Part shown: piece by piece, positions 16,615 through 21,353 of the stretch | Position numbering within the stretch: the stretch's first letter is position 1 | Layout of the letters: every line of letters begins with the position of its first letter | Assembly: GCA_964384675.1 (NCBI GenBank) | Contig: CAYLNK010000086.1 | Coordinates: 1-21,353, forward strand | DNA: 21,353 nucleotides | From: CAYLNK01 sp964384675 | GTDB lineage: Bacteria; Acidobacteriota; Thermoanaerobaculia; UBA5066 | Direction of reading: 5' to 3' | Notes under the pieces: generated by a model | The model's database searches: none | The model's input: only the letters and a program-made list of their open reading frames with translations | What the model was told of the DNA's origin: nothing | Program-made: the position numbers and the translations under genes

Positions 16615-17081
16615 GCTTCCTCGACCGCGTCCTCCTCCTCGACATCTTCACCGGCCTGAAGACGACGGGGATGCACCTCTTCCGCAAGGCCGACACGGTG
16701 GAGTACCCGGAGCAGGCCCGCGAGCCGAGCGACCGGTTCCGCGGGATGTTCCGGCTCGACGAGGAGCGCTGCATCAAGTGCACGCTCTGCGCCATCGAGT
16801 GCCCGATCAACATCATCTTCATCGACTGGCACAACGAGAAGAACGCCGAGGGGAAGGCCGAGAAGGTCCTGGATCGCTTCGACCTCGACATGAAGCGCTG
16901 CATGTTCTGCGGCCTCTGCGAGGAGGCGTGCCCGACGAACCCGAAGTCGATCTGGCTCCGGACCAAGACGTACGAGCTCGGCACGTACGAGCGGAACGAG
17001 GCGCTCTACCTGGACATCGACAAGCTGACGAAGTGGGACGACAAGGTGAAGCCGTTCACCGTCGTGGAGCAGGGGGAGTAG
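16611..17081 (+). CDS. nuoI: NADH-quinone oxidoreductase subunit I (two [4Fe-4S] clusters)
   Basis: The 156-residue protein has two ferredoxin motifs, CIKCTLCAIECP (C54, C57, C60, C64) and CMFCGLCEEACP (C97, C100, C103, C107). These hold clusters N6a and N6b, which pass electrons to N2 in NuoB. The N-terminal amphipathic part (LLLDIFTGLKTTGMHLF) contacts NuoH. The ATG overlaps the nuoH stop by 4 bases (ATGA). With nuoE, F and G absent from this cluster, NuoI would be the entry point for whatever electron donor is used. Confidence 0.97.
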   Translation: MSFLDRVLLLDIFTGLKTTGMHLFRKADTVEYPEQAREPSDRFRGMFRLDEERCIKCTLCAIECPINIIFIDWHNEKNAEGKAEKVLDRFDLDMKRCMFCGLCEEACPTNPKSIWLRTKTYELGTYERNEALYLDIDKLTKWDDKVKPFTVVEQGE

Positions 17082-17689
17082 TGGAGGTCGGCCTCTCCTT
17101 TTTCTACCTGTTCGCCACGCTGTCCGTGATGGGGGCGATCGGCGTGGTCGTGTCGAGGCAGCCCGTGCACTCGGCCCTGGCTCTCCTCATCTCGCTCCTC
17201 TCCGTGGCGGGGCTCTTCGTCCTCGGCCACGCCGAGTTCCTCTTCGCCGTCCAGATGCTCGTCTACGCGGGCGGCATCATGGTCCTCTTCCTCTTCACGA
17301 TCATGCTCGTCAACGTGAAGCGGACGGGCAAGGAGCCGTACGTCCACCGGCAGGCGGGCCTGGCGCTGGTGGTCGGCCTGCTGCTCCTCTCGGCCGTCGG
17401 CGGCGTGGTCATCGGCGAGGCCCGGACGATCGTGGTGACCGAGAAGTCCCCGGCCGCCGATCCCGCCCGGCTCTCGACCACGACCCTCGCCAGGACCCGT
17501 ACCCGGACGGTCGAGGGGAAGAAGGTCAGGACCGAGGAGACCGAGGAGGTCGCCGGCAACAGCCAGGCGGTGGCATGGCGCCTCTATCGCGACTACCTCC
17601 TGCCGTTCGAGGTCGCCTCGATCTTCCTCCTCGTCGCCATGATCGGCGCCGTCGTCCTCGGGAAGCGGACGATGGAGAAGGTGGACTGA
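17081..17689 (+). CDS. nuoJ: NADH-quinone oxidoreductase subunit J
   Basis: The 202-residue membrane protein has five helices. The conserved third-helix region is FAVQMLVYAGGIMVLFLF (55-72), which carries the pi-bulge helix involved in coupling. The loop between helices 4 and 5 (about 113-162) is unusually long and rich in Thr, Arg and Glu. The GTG start overlaps the nuoI stop by one base (TAGTG). The stop is followed after 4 bases by the tandem-repeat element that separates nuoJ from nuoK; normally the two genes are adjacent. Confidence 0.93.
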   Translation: MEVGLSFFYLFATLSVMGAIGVVVSRQPVHSALALLISLLSVAGLFVLGHAEFLFAVQMLVYAGGIMVLFLFTIMLVNVKRTGKEPYVHRQAGLALVVGLLLLSAVGGVVIGEARTIVVTEKSPAADPARLSTTTLARTRTRTVEGKKVRTEETEEVAGNSQAVAWRLYRDYLLPFEVASIFLLVAMIGAVVLGKRTMEKVD

Positions 17690-17693
17690 CCCG

Positions 17694-17806
17694 ATGCCGT
17701 CGATAGCGCTGAATCTGATCCTGAAGACCCGTCAGGCGGGTCTCCAGACCGTCCCCTCGGGCGCTTCGCGCCCTGCGGACGTCTCCGTACTCGAGGTGAT
17801 CGCCTG
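17694..17806 (+). repeat. 113-bp tandem repeat, copy 1, between nuoJ and nuoK
   Basis: The unit begins ATGCCGTCGATAGCG, a two-mismatch copy of the first 15 bases of nuoK, followed by a 98-base body. The body has a 7-bp hairpin (17725-17731 with 17737-17743) and a second, longer hairpin (17746-17784). The second hairpin has stems AGAC/GTCT, GTCC/GGAC and GGGCGC/GCGCCC, broken by small internal loops and closed by TTC. It ends with GAGGTGATC (17793-17801), a near-perfect complement of the 16S rRNA 3' end, five bases before the next ATG. Read from its ATG it encodes 37 residues (MPSIALNLILK to VLEVIA), and its TGA overlaps the next ATG (TGATG). The coding value of this mini-ORF is uncertain. Confidence 0.85.
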
Positions 17807-18012
17807 ATGCCCTCGATCGCGCTGAATCTGATCCTGAAGACCCGTCAGGCGGGTCTCCAGACCGTCCCCTCGGNNNNNNNNNNNNNNNNNNNNNNNNNNN
17901 NNNNNNNNNNNNNNNNNNNNNNNNNNNNNNNNNNNNNNNNNNNNNNNNNNNNNNNNNNNNNNNNNNNNNNNNNGCGCCCTGCGGACGTCTCCGTACTCGA
18001 GGTGATCGCCTG
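17807..18012 (+). repeat. 113-bp tandem repeat, copy 2, interrupted by the assembly gap
   Basis: The left part (17807-17873) matches copy 1 except at two bases in the start segment, where it equals nuoK (ATGCCCTCGATCGCG). The right part (17974-18012) matches the end of copy 1. Compared with copy 1, only 7 bases (GCGCTTC, the apex of the long hairpin) are missing; replacing the 100 N by these 7 restores exactly 113 bases. More copies could be hidden in the gap. It ends with the ribosome site GAGGTGATC (17999-18007) that serves nuoK. Confidence 0.75.
17874..17973. other. assembly gap of exactly 100 N
   Basis: A run of 100 N is the conventional placeholder for a gap of unknown length. It lies inside the repeat, at the apex of the long hairpin, and probably reflects failure to resolve a tandem array or a strong secondary structure. 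Confidence 0.98.
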
Positions 18013-18314
18013 ATGCCCTCGATCGCGCATTACCTGGGGCTCTCGTTCGTCCTCTTCGTGATCGGGGTCGTCGGCGTGATGGTGCGCCGGAACCTGCTGA
18101 CGGTGCTGATGTCGATCGAGCTGATCCTGAACGCCGTCAACCTGAACCTGATCGCCTTCTCCCGGCAGCTGGGCGACCTGAACGGCCAGCTCTTCGCGAT
18201 CTTCGTGATCACCGTGGCGGCCGGTGAGGCGGCGATCGGCCTCGCGATCATCATCTCGCTCTACCGGCTGAAGGGGAGCGTGAACCTGGACGCCGCCTCG
18301 GAGATGAAGGGCTG

Positions 18315-18315
<1 letters not shown>
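18013..18315 (+). CDS. nuoK: NADH-quinone oxidoreductase subunit K
   Basis: The 100-residue, three-helix protein is an MrpC-like antiporter-related subunit. It has the two conserved membrane glutamates E36 (MSIELILNAVNL) and E72 (VAAGEAAIGLAI), at the same positions as in E. coli NuoK. Length is typical. The first 15 bases (MPSIA) are identical to the start of repeat copy 2, after which the sequence switches to the normal NuoK (HYLGLSFVLFVIGVVGV). Its ribosome site is supplied by the repeat. The stop overlaps the nuoL start by one base. Confidence 0.96.
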
Positions 18316-20567
<2,252 letters not shown>

Positions 20568-20577
20568 GAGGAACGGA

Positions 20578-21353
20578 ATGAGTGGATTGCTCTCGCTCCT
20601 GATCTTCCTACCGGTCGTGGGCGCGATCGCGCTCGCCTTCCTCCCGAAGGAGAAGCCGAAGCTCGTCATGTGGGTGGCGACGATCGTGACGGGCCTCGAG
20701 TTCGTCCTGTCCCTGCCGCTCTGGACGTTCGGCGCCTTCCGCACCTCGGGCGACTTCTTCTTCCGAGAGACCCACGACTGGATCCCGTCGCTCGGGGCCA
20801 AGTACGCCCTCGGGGTCGACGGCATCGCCGGGATCCTGATCCTCCTGACCACGCTCCTCTCCTTCATCTCGGTCTACGCCTCGTTCACGGCGATCGCGAA
20901 GAGGGAGAAGGAGTACTACGCGTTCCTCCTCCTGCTCGAGGCCGGCATGGTGGGCGTCTTCTGCGCCCTCGACCTCTTCCTCTTCTACGTCTTCTGGGAG
21001 GTCATGCTGGTCCCGATGTACTTCCTCATCGGGGTGTGGGGCGGGCCGCGGAAGCTGTACGCGGCGATCAAGTTCTTCCTGTACACCCTGGCCGGGTCGG
21101 TCGTGATGCTGCTCGCCATCATCACGCTCTACTTCTTCAACACCACCGGCGTCCTCGGCTGGAAGGGCCTCGGCAACGCGCCCGGCTTCGACATCGTCCA
21201 CTTCCAGTCGATCGCGTCCCAGATCCCGCCCGACCTCCAGATCTGGCTCTTCTGGGCTTTCTTCCTCGGCTTCGCCATCAAGGTGCCGATGTTCCCGTTC
21301 CACACCTGGCTGCCGGACGCCCACGTGGAGGCGCCCACGGCCGGCTCGGTGAT
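20578..21353 (+). CDS. nuoM: NADH-quinone oxidoreductase subunit M (3' end outside window)
   Basis: The frame is open from ATG 20578 to the window end, giving 258 residues of an expected 490-530. It shows ALGVDGIAGILILLTTLL, the conserved glutamate in FYVFWEVMLVPMYFLIG (E141, equivalent to E. coli E144) and the pump lysine in AIKVPMFPFHTWLPDAHVEAPTAGSV in two parts (K235). A GAGAGGAACGG ribosome site precedes the start. NuoM is an antiporter-like proton pump. nuoN is expected just beyond the window. Confidence 0.95.
   Translation, partial: MSGLLSLLIFLPVVGAIALAFLPKEKPKLVMWVATIVTGLEFVLSLPLWTFGAFRTSGDFFFRETHDWIPSLGAKYALGVDGIAGILILLTTLLSFISVYASFTAIAKREKEYYAFLLLLEAGMVGVFCALDLFLFYVFWEVMLVPMYFLIGVWGGPRKLYAAIKFFLYTLAGSVVMLLAIITLYFFNTTGVLGWKGLGNAPGFDIVHFQSIASQIPPDLQIWLFWAFFLGFAIKVPMFPFHTWLPDAHVEAPTAGSV

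Noticed and set aside
17694..18012. CRISPR array at the repeats
   Set aside because: The units are directly adjacent with no variable spacers, the period is 113 bp and there are no cas genes.

Overview
The window is a high-GC, gene-dense bacterial chromosome segment. It is a scaffold, with one run of exactly 100 N at 17874-17973. Most neighbouring genes on a strand touch or overlap by 1-4 bases. The gene content (a V4R/GAF sensor, MacA/MacB-like genes, a DUF4388-FHA protein, and a nuoABCD-HIJKLM order) suggests an Acidobacteriota- or delta-proteobacteria-like organism. That assignment is an inference from style, not from a marker gene.

Left part (1-7823, plus strand). First comes the tail of a Gly/Thr/Ser-rich low-complexity protein. 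A possible transcription unit follows: a membrane sensor (V4R-like domain, two membrane helices, coiled coil, GAF), a large lipoprotein made of two HlyD/MacA adaptor modules in tandem, a third single-module adaptor, and a MacB/FtsX-type permease. No ABC ATPase is encoded beside them. An FkbM-family methyltransferase ends the run.

Middle part (7845-12776). A minus-strand operon encodes a DUF4388-FHA protein followed by a soluble PAS histidine kinase. It diverges from gmd (GDP-mannose 4,6-dehydratase) across 61 bases that hold a perfect 12-bp inverted repeat. A small archease-like gene (minus) and midA (plus) then diverge from a 26-base gap. MidA is the bacterial relative of the complex I assembly methyltransferase NDUFAF7.

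Right part (12849-21353). The proton-translocating NADH:quinone oxidoreductase operon runs nuoA-B-C-D-H-I-J-K-L-M, with nuoM cut by the window end. A good sigma70-like promoter lies just before nuoA, overlapping the end of midA. The NADH-input genes nuoE, nuoF and nuoG are not in their usual place between nuoD and nuoH. NuoL has a histidine-rich loop. midA beside nuoD, whose target-arginine motif is intact, suggests an assembly link.

The most unusual structure is between nuoJ and nuoK. A 113-bp tandem repeat begins with a copy of the nuoK start (ATG plus four codons), carries two hairpins, and ends with a near-perfect Shine-Dalgarno sequence and a TGATG junction that hands translation to the next copy and finally to nuoK. 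The assembly gap falls inside the second copy, exactly at a hairpin apex, so the true copy number is unknown.
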